64,000 nucleotides of DNA from Chrysogorgia sp. JL179-B06. Taxonomy: Eukaryota; Cnidaria; Anthozoa; Scleralcyonacea; Chrysogorgiidae. Position 1 is the first letter of the stretch; each line of letters opens with the position of its first letter. The stretch is from assembly GCA_035772405.1 (NCBI GenBank), contig JAYKKM010000381.1:804001-868000 (forward strand), written 5' to 3'. The notes beneath the pieces are model-generated. The model did no database searches. It saw only the letters and a program-made list of their open reading frames with translations, and was not told the DNA's origin. A program made the position numbers and the translations under genes. Of the stretch, positions 21,966 through 32,045 are shown piece by piece.

Positions 21966-22258
21966 CTGTTGAAATGGCGGGCTACAGGTTTGTCAACATC
22001 ATCCTCACGGAACAAAGATGTTCAGCAAACGTGTCTGAAAGGCGTCGCCCAGTTTTACCGATGTAAATTTTTGGGCATTAATCGCAAGAAATGCAGTAAA
22101 TGATGTTGGTGGACGTGCATGAAAAAGTATGTCGGATTGTGTGGTCGGATTTGTGAACAGGTTTAAATATCGCATGTGCAGAAGGTTGTTGGTTCGAGTC
22201 CTGGAGCTCAGAGTTTTTCTGAGTATTGACAACTTAACACAGCTTGCACAGCATATAC

Positions 22259-22436
22259 CTTTACAACTTTAAAATTCACTTTATCAACATACTTTTTCAA
22301 ACTGGTGGTTTCTTGTTCAGTTAGTTCAGGAAGAAAGATGTCTGAGATATTCTTGTCCATTTCTTTTTGACATGCTTGGACCAATGATTCTGACTCTGTT
22401 CTCTTGGCGACGAGATCACTTGTGTTCTTTAAAAGA
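22259..22436 (-). CDS. Coiled-coil gene, exon 3 of those seen
   Basis: Acceptor TTTTCAAG and donor GTATAT. The first base completes a Ser codon begun in the previous exon and the exon ends in phase 0. It encodes NTSDLVAKRTESESLV and then FLPELTEQETTSLKKYV, mixed helix with two Pro-containing breaks that may interrupt the coil. Confidence 0.75.
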
Positions 22437-22844
22437 CTTGAAAATGGTATAAAATATTTATTACAAGGCTGAGCGTGTTCTCAGGTTCGTACGCCAAATA
22501 ATGAGTGCTGATTGGTTCCGAGGGCCACCGACTGACTCGTACCCAGTCGTCTCTCTATTTCTACATGGCGGGCAAACCGATAGGGGTATTTAGTACGTAT
22601 CCCTTATAAAGAGGCGCAAATAGAAGGCATTGACGAGCAAATAGATTGAATTAACCAACCCCAAAACAACAAAGATCCTAACCCTAATCCCCGGCTGTGT
22701 TTTCTGAAATTGGGGGTAAAAAGAAATCGCTCGTTGACTTGTTTTTCTCAATACATTTTTGAGGGCTTCTTTCGTCATTTTGGGTTAATTCTGCAATTTG
22801 TTTCCATAAGGAGTTACAATAACTATTTTATTCTCAAAGGTCTG

Positions 22845-23315
22845 TGTTTAGAAATTACAAGTGGAGTTCATATGAAATTACTAACTTTAGTTTATTTCCA
22901 AAGTTTCTGCAGTATTCAAATCACTTAAGTTAAGAAGATATAGTTAGTTGAAGTTGGAGAGTTTGTCCAATTTCGCTGCCATATTTGCTTCTCAAATATG
23001 ACGTGATCACTGAGTGCTTCTACCTCGTATTATGCCTAAGAAGCTCCTTTACTTTCCCGCACGAGGAACTAAATAGTTTATTTCGACTAATTATCCTGAT
23101 CGCCACCAATACAACTCCACTGCCGATAAAGAAGCACTCAATGACGTCATATTTTCAAAACAAATATGGCGTCAAAATCCTCAAATTTTCAACTTCAACT
23201 AGCCATATCTTCTTAACTAAATTGATCGGAATGCTGAAACTTTGGGAATAAACTAAAGTCAGTCAGATCTTTCATATGAACTACATTTGTATTTTGGCTG
23301 GAGTATCCTTTTAAG
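22845..23315. repeat. Long imperfect fold-back element
   Basis: Arms near 22,850-22,990 and 23,140-23,315 are inverted relatives (GTTCATATGAAA, TTAAGAAGATAT and ATATGACGT in both). It lies in the intron between exons 3 and 2 of the coiled-coil gene. Confidence 0.75.
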
Positions 23316-23438
23316 TTGGTCATGCAAAAACTGACAATTTAGAGAATTTGCGTAGCAATTTTAACCAGTTTACTGATCACTTTCCTTGCTGCAAACTGGC
23401 ACGATATTGAAAATAGTTGCCTCGTATTTGGTACAGAC

Positions 23439-23506
23439 CTTTCTTCTTTATCTTTGTCTTGAATAGCGGCGGTTTCTATATCATTTTTCTGCTCTTCAAC
23501 TCTTTC
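23439..23506 (-). CDS. Coiled-coil gene, exon 2 of those seen
   Basis: A 68-nt exon with acceptor ATTTTATAG and donor GTCTGT. It encodes ERVEEQKNDIETAAIQDKD, highly charged helix, and leaves two bases for the next exon. Too short to stand alone; it is supported by phase on both sides. Confidence 0.7.
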
Positions 23507-23639
23507 CTATAAAATTGACAAAATAAAAATATAATACGGTATAATGTTTTGAGTAATTCAAGGATGTAACTCAAGAAATAATTATTGTATCGACTTGAAA
23601 TTCGCGACGAAGATTGATACTACTCCCTGTAAAACATGT

Positions 23640-23895
23640 TATGTATAGTTTAAAGCACAGACAGCAGTGTTTTAGATCGGATAAAACACTGAGTGTTTTA
23701 AACGGCTTCAAAAACGACCAGCATTTGGTAAGTTCGTTGGCGTAGTAATTTTGAAAAATAACGTTGTCTAAGCCGAGAAAATCAAAGCTAAATTTTATGT
23801 ACATTAGGATGAAATTATATCAATTTTAAAACCACGGACATGGTACTGATTTCCTTTGTGTTTTCCTCATGAATCATTAATGAGTTTTTGAAGCA
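23640..23895. repeat. Fold-back family copies
   Basis: A small hairpin around GTGTTTTAGATCGGATAAAACAC (23,668-23,700) is followed by TGATTTCCTTTGTGTTTTCC and ATGAATCATTAATGAG, as at 26,580-26,860 and 11,000. Confidence 0.65.
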
Positions 23896-24229
23896 ATGTT
23901 ACAATATAGATTGTAGGATGTTAGTGACGCTGTATATATGTAACACCCGCCACTTTGGCTATATTCCAGAACATCAAAATCACAACAAAATTACAAGATC
24001 AGTGGATCCAAATTGCCTGCAATTTCAATTTTAGAAATCCAAAACTCTGGCATATCAAAAACCACTTATACTATTAGGAAAACAAAGATCTGTTATTAGA
24101 CCCATTATCAGTAAATACATATCACTCTAACAACCTTTAAAAACTCATTACTCAATTACTATCGTTCTGCTCTAGAAAACAATTATACAATGTAAATGAC
24201 GCTCGCTCGTGGAAATTGGAAAATAATTT

Positions 24230-24765
24230 GCCTTAAATGTAACCAGCCATGTGATTTAACTTTTACGCAGAGAATGCAAACTTTATATATGTTACCGCTC
24301 TGCTATTTAACAAGGCACTCTATGGTCACATGGACTTGAACATATGCAACAATGTTAGTTTTATTAATCACGACCGTACACGACTTACTTTAAATCCTAG
24401 TCTTATACTTAAAGTTCCGTTATGTAAAACAAGTACATTCAATTAAAGTTCCGTTATGTAAAACAAGTACATTCAAGGACTCATATACTTTAACCGGACT
24501 GTTCATTTATGGAACTCAGTGTGCAAAACAGCTTCACCTACTAGCTTCGTGACATTATCTAGTTTTAAGAACTTTCTTCGTCGCACTAACGTCCTTACTT
24601 ATTTCAGTTTTTGATGTAGACATGCCATGTACTTCGTCTCTTGTTCGCGTGACTGCCCTTGTCACAGATATTAATTAGTTTTTCTTATATCATTGTTTTT
24701 TATGTATATTTGTATATAAAGGGCGTGTCTTGTTCGCACCTTTTCCGTTTGGGTTGTACACTTGT
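24230..24765 (+). mobile_element. LINE C-terminal fragment (same family as 37,835-38,350)
   Basis: Readable pieces include KVPLCKTSTF and, after a frameshift, YFNRTVHLWNSVCKT and SFKNFLRR. The inverted copy at 37,835-38,350 has the same blocks. An internal 34-bp tandem duplication (24,411-24,476) lies within the KVPLCKTSTF region. Confidence 0.8.
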
Positions 24766-24816
24766 ATGTAGTTTTGTTTAATTTTCTCAATTGTAATTCA
24801 AGATAAAACGTATTAC

Positions 24817-25332
24817 CAATTTAGCTTTCAGCATCTCTTCCTTCGCCCGTATTTTGTCATTTCTTTCTTTCAACTTTATTTCCAAAGGTTCAAATTCTTT
24901 CCTGGACTCATTCATTTTATCTTCTTCATTTCGTATGGCTAACTCCACCCCTTTCCTATCAGTTTTCAACTCCATCAATCGTTTTTCCATCGTTTCAATC
25001 TCAGCCTCCAAGCCTCTCTGTTTTTCCACCAGCTCTTTCTTTCTGTCTTGAAAAATCTCGAGTTTTGTATTAATTTTCTTATCTAACTGAGCTCTGTCGC
25101 TTTCCGCGTGTTCTTTGTCAAGTTGAAGATGCTCAAGAGTTCTGTTGACTTCGTCTTTTTGATTTTTGAGTTCTTGTTCTTTCGTATGAACAACCTTAGT
25201 GCACTTCTGTCTGTGTTCTATCAACAATTCATTTTGTTTATTCTCCAAGTCGTGATATTTCGAAAGTGCCCACTCGTGAAAATTTACTTCTTTCTCCTTA
25301 AAAACGTTGGCGTGATTCAAATACTCCCGAAC
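24817..25332 (-). CDS. Coiled-coil gene, exon 1 of those seen (internal)
   Basis: Acceptor TGTCATGTACAG and donor GTAATA. The 172-codon exon begins VREYLNHANVFKEKEVNFHE and continues as nearly unbroken coiled coil, with repeated EK/EQ heptads and few helix breakers. The Met further upstream in the open frame (25,419) lies in a palindromic repeat, so I treat the exon as internal and the true start as unseen. Confidence 0.8.
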
Positions 25333-25376
25333 CTGTACATGACAAAAACAAGAATTAGGTAAAGGATAAAAGCCGA

Positions 25377-25460
25377 AACCCAACCCATTATTTGAGAGAA
25401 TGGAGTGCACCGAGCCCACAGGGCGAGGTGCAGTTCTCTCAAATAATGGATTGGGTTGAG
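25377..25460. repeat. 84-bp palindrome
   Basis: Arms CCCAACCCATTATTTGAG and CTCAAATAATGGATTGGG close on GTGCACCGAGCCCACAGG. Just upstream of the coiled-coil exon on its coding strand. Confidence 0.85.
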
Positions 25461-25467
25461 GCTTTTA

Positions 25468-26022
25468 AACCCATAACAGTACAGGATTACGATCGCGATA
25501 GATGTATCGCGATCGCAATCCCTATTTTACGTTGTGTTTACACGGACAGCTATCACAATTCGGATCGTTCTCAAAAGCCCGAGTTGCTGCCCTCATGTTC
25601 GGGAAATACTGCTCTTTTGCCCTCTCAATCTGTGCAGGCTACAAATAAAATGGAGGAGCATGTTTGGCACTTCTTCCAACTATTTAAAGTGAATTATAAC
25701 AATGGTTGGAGAACATTGCGACGTTTAGAGCATGAAAGAATCGTGCTATGCATGCTGGAAACGATTTTGTTGATGTTTGGAAACCTCCAGTTTATTCGGA
25801 TCCAGTTTATTCGCTGCACGCGTGTTTATTCCGATCGCAATCCCAAAACTGTTTACACGGCTATTTTCGATCGCGATAGCCCACCGATCGCGATCGAAAA
25901 CCACTTCCAGAACTGGATTAAATTTATCGCGATCGAGTGTTTACACGACAAAAATTATCGGGATTGCGATTGCGATAGCTCTCGATCGCGATCGTGATCC
26001 CGATAATTGTGTAAACGGGGTT
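25468..26022. mobile_element. Harbinger-like MITE with TTA target duplication
   Basis: Ends AACCC...GGGTT are flanked by TTA on both sides (25,465-25,467 and 26,023-26,025). Terminal and subterminal inverted repeats are rich in GATCGCGATCG and GTTTACAC. The 201-residue plus-strand frame across it is a product of the repeats, not a gene. Confidence 0.8.
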
Positions 26023-26047
26023 TTAGACTGCTTAAAACCCAGTTTCC

Positions 26048-26238
26048 ATAGACCTCTTTCATAATGGCGGCCAGTCTAAATATTCTTTTATATATGCATG
26101 CCAATTATAAGCCTTTCTAGCCTCGTTACAAAGCGAAGATTCTTTGGAATTACAGACACACAAACGAGGTCAGAAAGGCTAATTTAAATGAATATAAAAG
26201 AATATTTAATTTGGGCGCCATTATGAAAGAGGTGTATA
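26048..26238. mobile_element. Hairpin MITE
   Basis: Arms beginning ACCTCTTTCATAATGGCG and ending CGCCATTATGAAAGAGGT enclose a second inverted pair (AGCCTTTCTAGCCTCG). About 190 bp long. Confidence 0.8.
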
Positions 26239-26554
26239 AATTAGTTTTGAAATGAATTGATGCGTTTGCACATCTCGTGCTTAGTAATGCGTAACAAATA
26301 ATGAACATTGACTGAGTAGAAGTATTCATGTGAAGTTGTTGAGTGCGAGTTTGTAAACAAATGGCGGAATCCAGTGAAGGCGATGAAGTATTATTTATAA
26401 CTCAGTCGAGATATTTAGTAGTAGAGATGTGGGAAGTGATACTGATGGTATTTTGAGTGGATTGTAAGTAAAAGACATACATTGGAATTGAATTAAAAAG
26501 GATTTTTATGTGTTAATGTTATGGCTGATGCATAAACTAAATATACATTGCGTT

Positions 26555-26860
26555 TATGTACTGTTTAATAAAGAGCAGTAGTGTTTTATCGGATTTAAAA
26601 CACGAGGGCGTAGCCCGAGTGTTTTAGATCTGATAAAACACGTGTTGCGAGTTTATTAAACGGCTTGAAAAACGACCCATTTGATAAGTTCATTGGCGTA
26701 GTAATTTTGAAAATCAATGTTGTATAAGCCGAGAAAATCAAAGATAAAGTTTATGTAAATTAGGATGAAATTTTATCACATATAAAACCTACGACACGGT
26801 ACTGATTTCCTTTGTGTTTTCCTCATGAATTATTAATCAGTTTTTTAATGAGTTTTTTAA
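26555..26860. repeat. Fold-back repeat
   Basis: A hairpin with arms around TTTATCGGATTTAAAACAC and GTGTTTTAGATCTGATAAA is centred on GAGGGCGTAGCCCGAG, then followed by the dispersed block TGATTTCCTTTGTGTTTTCC. Confidence 0.75.
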
Positions 26861-27229
26861 TGAAAAATAATGGACAGCGTCCATTATTAGAAAAATAAAA
26901 CAAAAGTTTAAAACAAAAGAAATAAAATACTTTAAATCAGTGTTTAATGTCTATAGTTATAATAATAATGATACAATATAAAACCTTGCTTGTTCAAAGA
27001 CATTGTCAGGTAAAACCTCTTGTTAAATAATATTTTAGATAGACATATTTTCATGTTTATAAACAGTAACACAAACTTGAACTTCCTTAGAATATTGTAA
27101 TGATATCGTACTATATACGAACGAATATTTAACACTAAAATAACACGGATAAATATCTAAAGGTTATGATAAGTTGTCCTAGTTTTTAAATGTTTACATT
27201 GTTTAGTACCTGCATGATTATTTTTTAAA

Positions 27230-27590
27230 TTATTTCAAGAAATTTAGAAGTGTACCTAGATATAATACTAGACATAAGGATAGGTTAATACTTCCCAAAG
27301 TAAAGTATAACTTTGGGAAGAATACTTTTATTTTTAGTGGTGTGCAGGTTTTTAATGAACTTCCTGATAAAGTAACTAAAGCAGAGACTATCTATACGTT
27401 CACACGCCTAGCGCGAAGTGTGTTGTTTTAAATAATCCTTTGTATTTGTTAGTGTATAAGTAATTTATTATTATATTAATGTTATTGTAAATATCTATCA
27501 TATATCGTAGGTACAGGGCCCCTATGGATACCAGCTTCCATGCTGACTGGGTTACCCTGTATAAATAAAGTTTTTCATTCATTCATAAGA
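27230..27590 (+). mobile_element. LINE C-terminal / 3' end fragment
   Basis: Readable KDRLILPKVKYNFGK and FSGVQVFNELPDKV blocks are the usual end of a LINE reverse-transcriptase ORF. A 3' UTR follows, with ATAAATAAAG and a (ATTC)n tail at 27,572-27,587. Confidence 0.75.
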
Positions 27591-27948
27591 GCAAGGACAA
27601 GATAGTAGGCAAAGGGCGTACTGTATATATATATATATATACGATATACATGTATGCAGTATAACATGTATATGGTTGCATCATTTAGTGATGGTTGGGG
27701 AGAAGAAAAATTCAGTGTTTGAAAGGTTGGATAAAACATTTTATTTTTGTTTCAACTTGTTTTTCTTCGGTACCAACCCCTGCTATAAATAATGAACGCT
27801 ACCTAACGCTAACTCTAGTGGATAATAATGGATACTACAACAATATAGGGTCACAACACAGCTGGTTTTAATACAATATTACAATGCCAATATAATTTGA
27901 ATTCAAAACCTATGAAAGACACCCAATCAATGATTCCGACATATTAAA

Positions 27949-28428
27949 GTGCCAATGAATCGAAAATTAAGTTTGTCTTCTTTGAAAGAACTCTTTAAAA
28001 CAATGAGGAATAACAATTTACAGCTCTTTCATATTTAAGTTACTTCTTGAGATATTTAGACTTAGGTGATATTTAAATGAGATAATCTATGACGTAGCAA
28101 GTTGTACACAACATTGGAAAACCCTGCATATATCTTAAAGATTATTGAACGAAATCACTTGAAGCTTGTCTTTAATGTTTTGTTTGACGAGCTGTAGCAA
28201 TATATTACAAAGTTTTGAGTGATTTCGTTTAATAATATTGGAAAATATACATGATTTTCTAATGTTGTGTACAACTTGCTACGTCATAGATCAGCTCATT
28301 TAAATATCACATAAGTCTAAATATCTCAAGAACTGAGTGAAATATGGAAGAGCTGTAAGTTGTTATTCCTCATTGTTTTGAGAGTTTTTTCAAATAAGAT
28401 AAACTTAATTTTCGATTCATTTTGCACT
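27949..28428. mobile_element. TTAA-flanked long-arm MITE, copy 1
   Basis: Inverted arms of ~190 bp (AGTGCCAATGAATCG... to ...CGATTCATTTTGCACT) lie between TTAA at 27,945-27,948 and 28,429-28,432. Ends AGTGCC/GCACT and length (480 bp) match the element at 36,354, with weaker similarity inside. Confidence 0.8.
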
Positions 28429-28549
28429 TTAATACAGATATTATTTTGAAACGGGAAAATTAAGGAAGAGGAACGATAGGTTATATGTCCGATATGCTTG
28501 TTTGTGTAGCAAGTTTACATGTTAGGGTTTGTAACCACAAAGTGTAAAT

Positions 28550-28780
28550 TCTCAAACTCATTAATAATTCATGATTATCGTAGCCATTCCCTGAACGTAT
28601 ACCACATCACATGCATGAGTTTTGATAGCTAATGAAAACCTGTAGGAAACTTGCTGGTGAACTGGATCGCATTTCTTATTAATCTCCATATTCAAATCAA
28701 TGAAACACAAATATGCATACTCGTATGAGAAGTAACATCAAACACTCATTTATCGTGGTTTTCATTTTTTCTCGTGTTCA
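28550..28780 (-). repeat. Dispersed fold-back family, copy
   Basis: The block 28,607-28,760 (CACATCACATGCATGAGTTT, GGAAACTTGCTGGTGAACTG) is directly repeated at 29,033-29,190 and is related, inverted, to 11,160-11,275. Confidence 0.8.
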
Positions 28781-28857
28781 GGCTCTATCCAAACACGGAA
28801 ATTTCACACCAAAAATTTCCTTAAGTTTTTCTGCTCGTTCTCTTGTTTATTTTATAA

Positions 28858-29035
28858 AATAAATACCTAATGGTTTTTTCTGATCCAAACACTTGGGAAG
28901 TTGCTCGACTTTCGAAAAGCTAAAAACACTCGCCTGGCGGCTCGTGTTTTTTTACGCTTTTCTCCAGTCTCGCAACTTCCCCGTGTTTGGATCACAGTAT
29001 CCAAACACGGAAACCATTAGGTATTTCTTTAATAC
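28858..29035. repeat. Hairpin between the direct repeats
   Basis: Arms AAATACCTAATGGTTT and AAACCATTAGGTATTT extend inwards through AACACTTGGGAAGTTGC to the GC-rich centre CTCGCCTGGCGGCTCG. About 178 bp. Confidence 0.85.
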
Positions 29036-29228
29036 CACATCACATGCATGAGTTTTGATACCCAATGAAAACCTGTAGGAAACTTGCTGGTGAACTGGAT
29101 CACATTTCTTAATCTCATATTCAAATCAATGAAACACAAATATGCATGCATACTCGTTTGAGAAGCAACATCAAACACTCGTTTATCGTGTTTCATCAGG
29201 GGACTCCAAACACTCGAAAACAATAAAA
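29033..29228 (-). repeat. Dispersed fold-back family, copy
   Basis: Same unit as 28,607-28,760, with the added CATCAGGGGACTCCAAACAC end seen in the copy near 11,100-11,170. Confidence 0.8.
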
Positions 29229-30179
29229 ACTGTTTGCTGGGAACGATGTCCGTGAATTAATGTGTCTCGTGCCCAGACCTCTTTGCGGAACTATGTATAG
29301 TCGTTAAAATCACGCTCGATTTTCAACGATGTATGTCCACAGATTTATGACGTTTTATGACGTAACGCGTACATGTTCGTTTAATCACCGGATGCGGAAA
29401 CTACCCCGAATCAAATGTTCGAAACTCGCTAACGGCAACGTGTTCTACTTTATGCTGAACTTCTAGCTGTATTTTATGGCGCGTTTATAATGTCAAAATT
29501 GAATGTGACCATTTCAACGCCATACATCTAATTCGAACATTTACTCGAAAGTGCAATAATATACGGAAATCATGCGGGATGTCACCGCTGTCAAAACATT
29601 GCCAGGTGAGGTCATAATGTCTCCTTGAATTAAGATGCTGTCGTTTGTTGCCGTGTTCCACTCGATAACAATCTAAACCACAATATTTACTCGAAACGAA
29701 CAAGCCTCGCGAAGTTATAAATGTTCTATTGAAGTGACACTTTTGCCAAATCGAACTTCACGTTTACGTTTGTAATATTTCTGAATTGAACGACTTATCT
29801 GGCGGTCGAGCGGTCATATTTCAAATCAAACAAACGAACGGGAATACCCTTCTAATATACCCACTGCTCCTGACACCTGTGCATGTTCCGAAGCAGCATT
29901 TCACTGATAACCTTTTCACTTCGCTATATATTCAAAACACTGTCTACGCAGCACTCTTCTTTTTTACTACTCTCAAATATATATAACTGTGAGCAGTAAG
30001 ATATCATTTTTATCTTTCATCTATTTCAATATAATAAACCGAACATTACGCATGGCCGCTTGCATTACATAGGAATCTTATCTTCTTGTTGATAATCACT
30101 CTCATCTGCTTCGCTACTATAATTAAATAATAGTGACTTTATCGTGGTGATAAATTTAAATATCGCTTTATAAAACGTA
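29229..30179. other. No recognised gene
   Basis: Ordinary sequence apart from AGTGCTGCGTAGACAGTG on the minus strand at about 29,940-29,960, shared with 19,735-19,760, which suggests another Penelope-like relic. Confidence 0.45.
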
Positions 30180-30187
30180 CTAACCAT

Positions 30188-30690
30188 CAGTGTTCAGAAA
30201 AGTACTGATATTTTGTACTTAAGTAAAAGTAAAAGTATGGCCTGAAAATCTTACTTAAGTAAAAGTAAAAGTATGGCCAGAAAATTTTACTTAAGTAAAA
30301 GTAAAAGTATGGCAAAACATATTCCAGAAAAGTACTTCAGAAACAAACGATATATCGAACCACTAACCAACATGACAATTGATAATCTGGTACTGTACTT
30401 TAATCTGGGCGCTGTTTGGCGGGGCCAACTTGGTTGCCAACACGTACACACGCTCCACTCTAGATCTCCAGCGGATGGAGAGTGGACCGAGTATTTCGCG
30501 ACTCTGCGTTCCGAATTTTCTTTTTTTTTACTTTGCCGATAAAACAAAAAGTAAGGAAGTAAAAAAGTAATTATTTTACAAAAATTTTACTTCGTTACAA
30601 GTAAAAGTATTTGTTGAAAAATATACTTCGTGATTTTTTTTACTTAAGTAAAGTAACGAAGTAAATTTACTTCGTTACTGGCGAACACTG
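30188..30690. mobile_element. hAT-like MITE with 8-bp target duplication
   Basis: Ends CAGTGTTC and GAACACTG, followed by many TACTTAAGTAAAAGTAAAAG repeats in inverted arrangement. Flanks are CTAACCAT (30,180-30,187) and TTAACCAT (30,691-30,698), differing by one base. CAGTG ends and an 8-bp duplication are classical for hAT. Confidence 0.85.
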
Positions 30691-30960
30691 TTAACCATGC
30701 AGGTGAATGGTAATAAGTTCACAACGTTCTGAGAACTAAACTGCTTATTTATAAACACATTTGCGAAAATCTAATAATGGTGTAATCTTGGAACAAAGGA
30801 TGAGAAAAAGAAATAGTTCTTCGAAGAACTGTTTAAAAATTTGAGAAATAAACAGGCTTAAAAAGAGCACGATGCATTTCTGCAGACAATGTTGATAAGT
30901 TGTCTCCCGAAATGCATCGTGCTCTTTTATTTTAAGTAACAAGACGCCCACTAGGCGTTC

Positions 30961-31510
30961 ACTCGGGCTACTTTTTGACCTGTTCATGAACTTAAAAATT
31001 AATCTGCAATACGCGCGCGAAGGCCGCTTCGGCGTACATTTTTTGACCGTTTATATCTTGGTCAATATTTACTCGATTTCAATACTGAAAACAGATTTGG
31101 AATTACCAAGTCCAAGTATGTATACTTTTGGTATTCATAACGAACTTGGCATTCATTATAGTATCATTGATATCCCGGACCAACCCGTTTCGAAATCGCT
31201 CGTCAGCTTTTAGTATAGTCTATACCGCGCGATCAGCGTGTGCAGTTGTAAGCATAGTATAAGCGCATATTCACGATTAACACAGTTGTGTCACATTGTT
31301 GATTAAGTCAGTTACTTTCAAAATCTACCAGAGTCAGAGAACAACTCGACAAAAACAAAGCTGTCGAAAAGAAAGAACTACCGCTTTAATAGATCTCGTG
31401 TTTAGGAGCACGTTTGCAAAGCCTGACGGGGGATTACGCAATTTTGTGTGGCGAAAAAAAATAACAAACGGAGCCGAAACCTGAACTCGGCTACCACAGG
31501 TAGCCCGAGT
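30961..31510 (+). mobile_element. ~550-bp MITE, left copy
   Basis: Starts ACTCGGGCTAC and ends GTAGCCCGAGT, with a second ACTCGGCTACC just inside the right end making a terminal hairpin. The interior matches, inverted, 35,040-35,575. It includes the core TTCTGAAAACAGATTTGG-like block (here with one change) also found near 16,030 and 35,680. Confidence 0.75.
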
Positions 31511-31917
31511 AATAACAAGCCAAACTAAACCAAACAAAACAATTGTCGAAGGCAAAAAGCGCAATGTCAGATTCTTTATTTCGTGTAACAGATATCTGCC
31601 TTGGCATTACCAAGTTGGTAAATTATGCAAAGCTAGTTCCTTTGACAGTTCTTGTTTCTGATCAACAAGTCAGCCATTCAGAGAGTAATTTCTCATTTCT
31701 GAAATCAGGATCTGAACAACCAACGATTATTATACAGCAAGTAAGAACAAAACTTAAAAACATATTGCAAAGGAGTACACTAGAAATGGCCGCCATATTG
31801 GATTATATTCGCGTTCAAAATTTTCCTGAAACTTATTGCGGGCCGAAAACACCCACCTTCCCATTTGTTGCATGGAAATCAGTGATCAAATGTCCACGAA
31901 AACCTCGGGAATTAATC

Positions 31918-31923
31918 TTTATT
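31918..31923 (-). terminator. Candidate polyadenylation signal
   Basis: AATAAA on the minus strand about 125 nt past the stop codon of the RING-TRAF-kelch gene. A second AATAAA overlaps that stop codon (32,047-32,042). Confidence 0.4.
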
Positions 31924-32045
31924 ATTTAATAGAGAAACAGGAAACATACACAATCTAAAAAACCCAGAGTTTTTTGCAAATGAAAATCGTAAGAAGAATC
32001 ATTAGTGAAAGAATCATCACACACATTAAAACTTCATAAATTTTA

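Larger units (their letters stand above)
2638..25332 (-). other. Multi-exon coiled-coil protein gene (3' part, six exons)
   Basis: Six minus-strand exons join in frame: 25332-24817 (516 nt), 23506-23439 (68), 22436-22259 (178), 11392-11290 (103), 10036-9848 (189) and 2759-2638 (122, with TGA stop). Together they are 1,176 nt, or 391 residues. Every junction has AG/GT borders and compatible phase. The product is very rich in Lys and Glu and almost wholly coiled coil. Residues encoded across exons 4 and 5 form a UVR-like helix pair (ELEKGKKMAATE then YNFKEAKRLNEI) resembling the UvrB/UvrC motif, a small interaction helix. The first exon seen starts in phase 0 without a start codon, so the N-terminus lies upstream and was not recognised. 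I do not recognise the family and infer only a structural or scaffold-type role. Introns of up to 11 kb are filled by LINE and MITE debris. Confidence 0.7.

Noticed and set aside
22185..22210. Isolated B-box-like GGTTCGAGTCC on the plus strand
   Set aside because: No A box or cloverleaf at the right distance; may be a SINE scrap but not enough to call.
25392..26064. 201-residue plus-strand ORF
   Set aside because: It runs through a palindrome and a Harbinger-like MITE; the Asp/Arg/Ile-rich peptide derives from GATCGCGATCG repeats.
31543..31929. 128-residue plus-strand ORF next to the RING gene
   Set aside because: No recognisable motif, convergent with the real gene's 3' end, and flanked by a MITE; probably chance.
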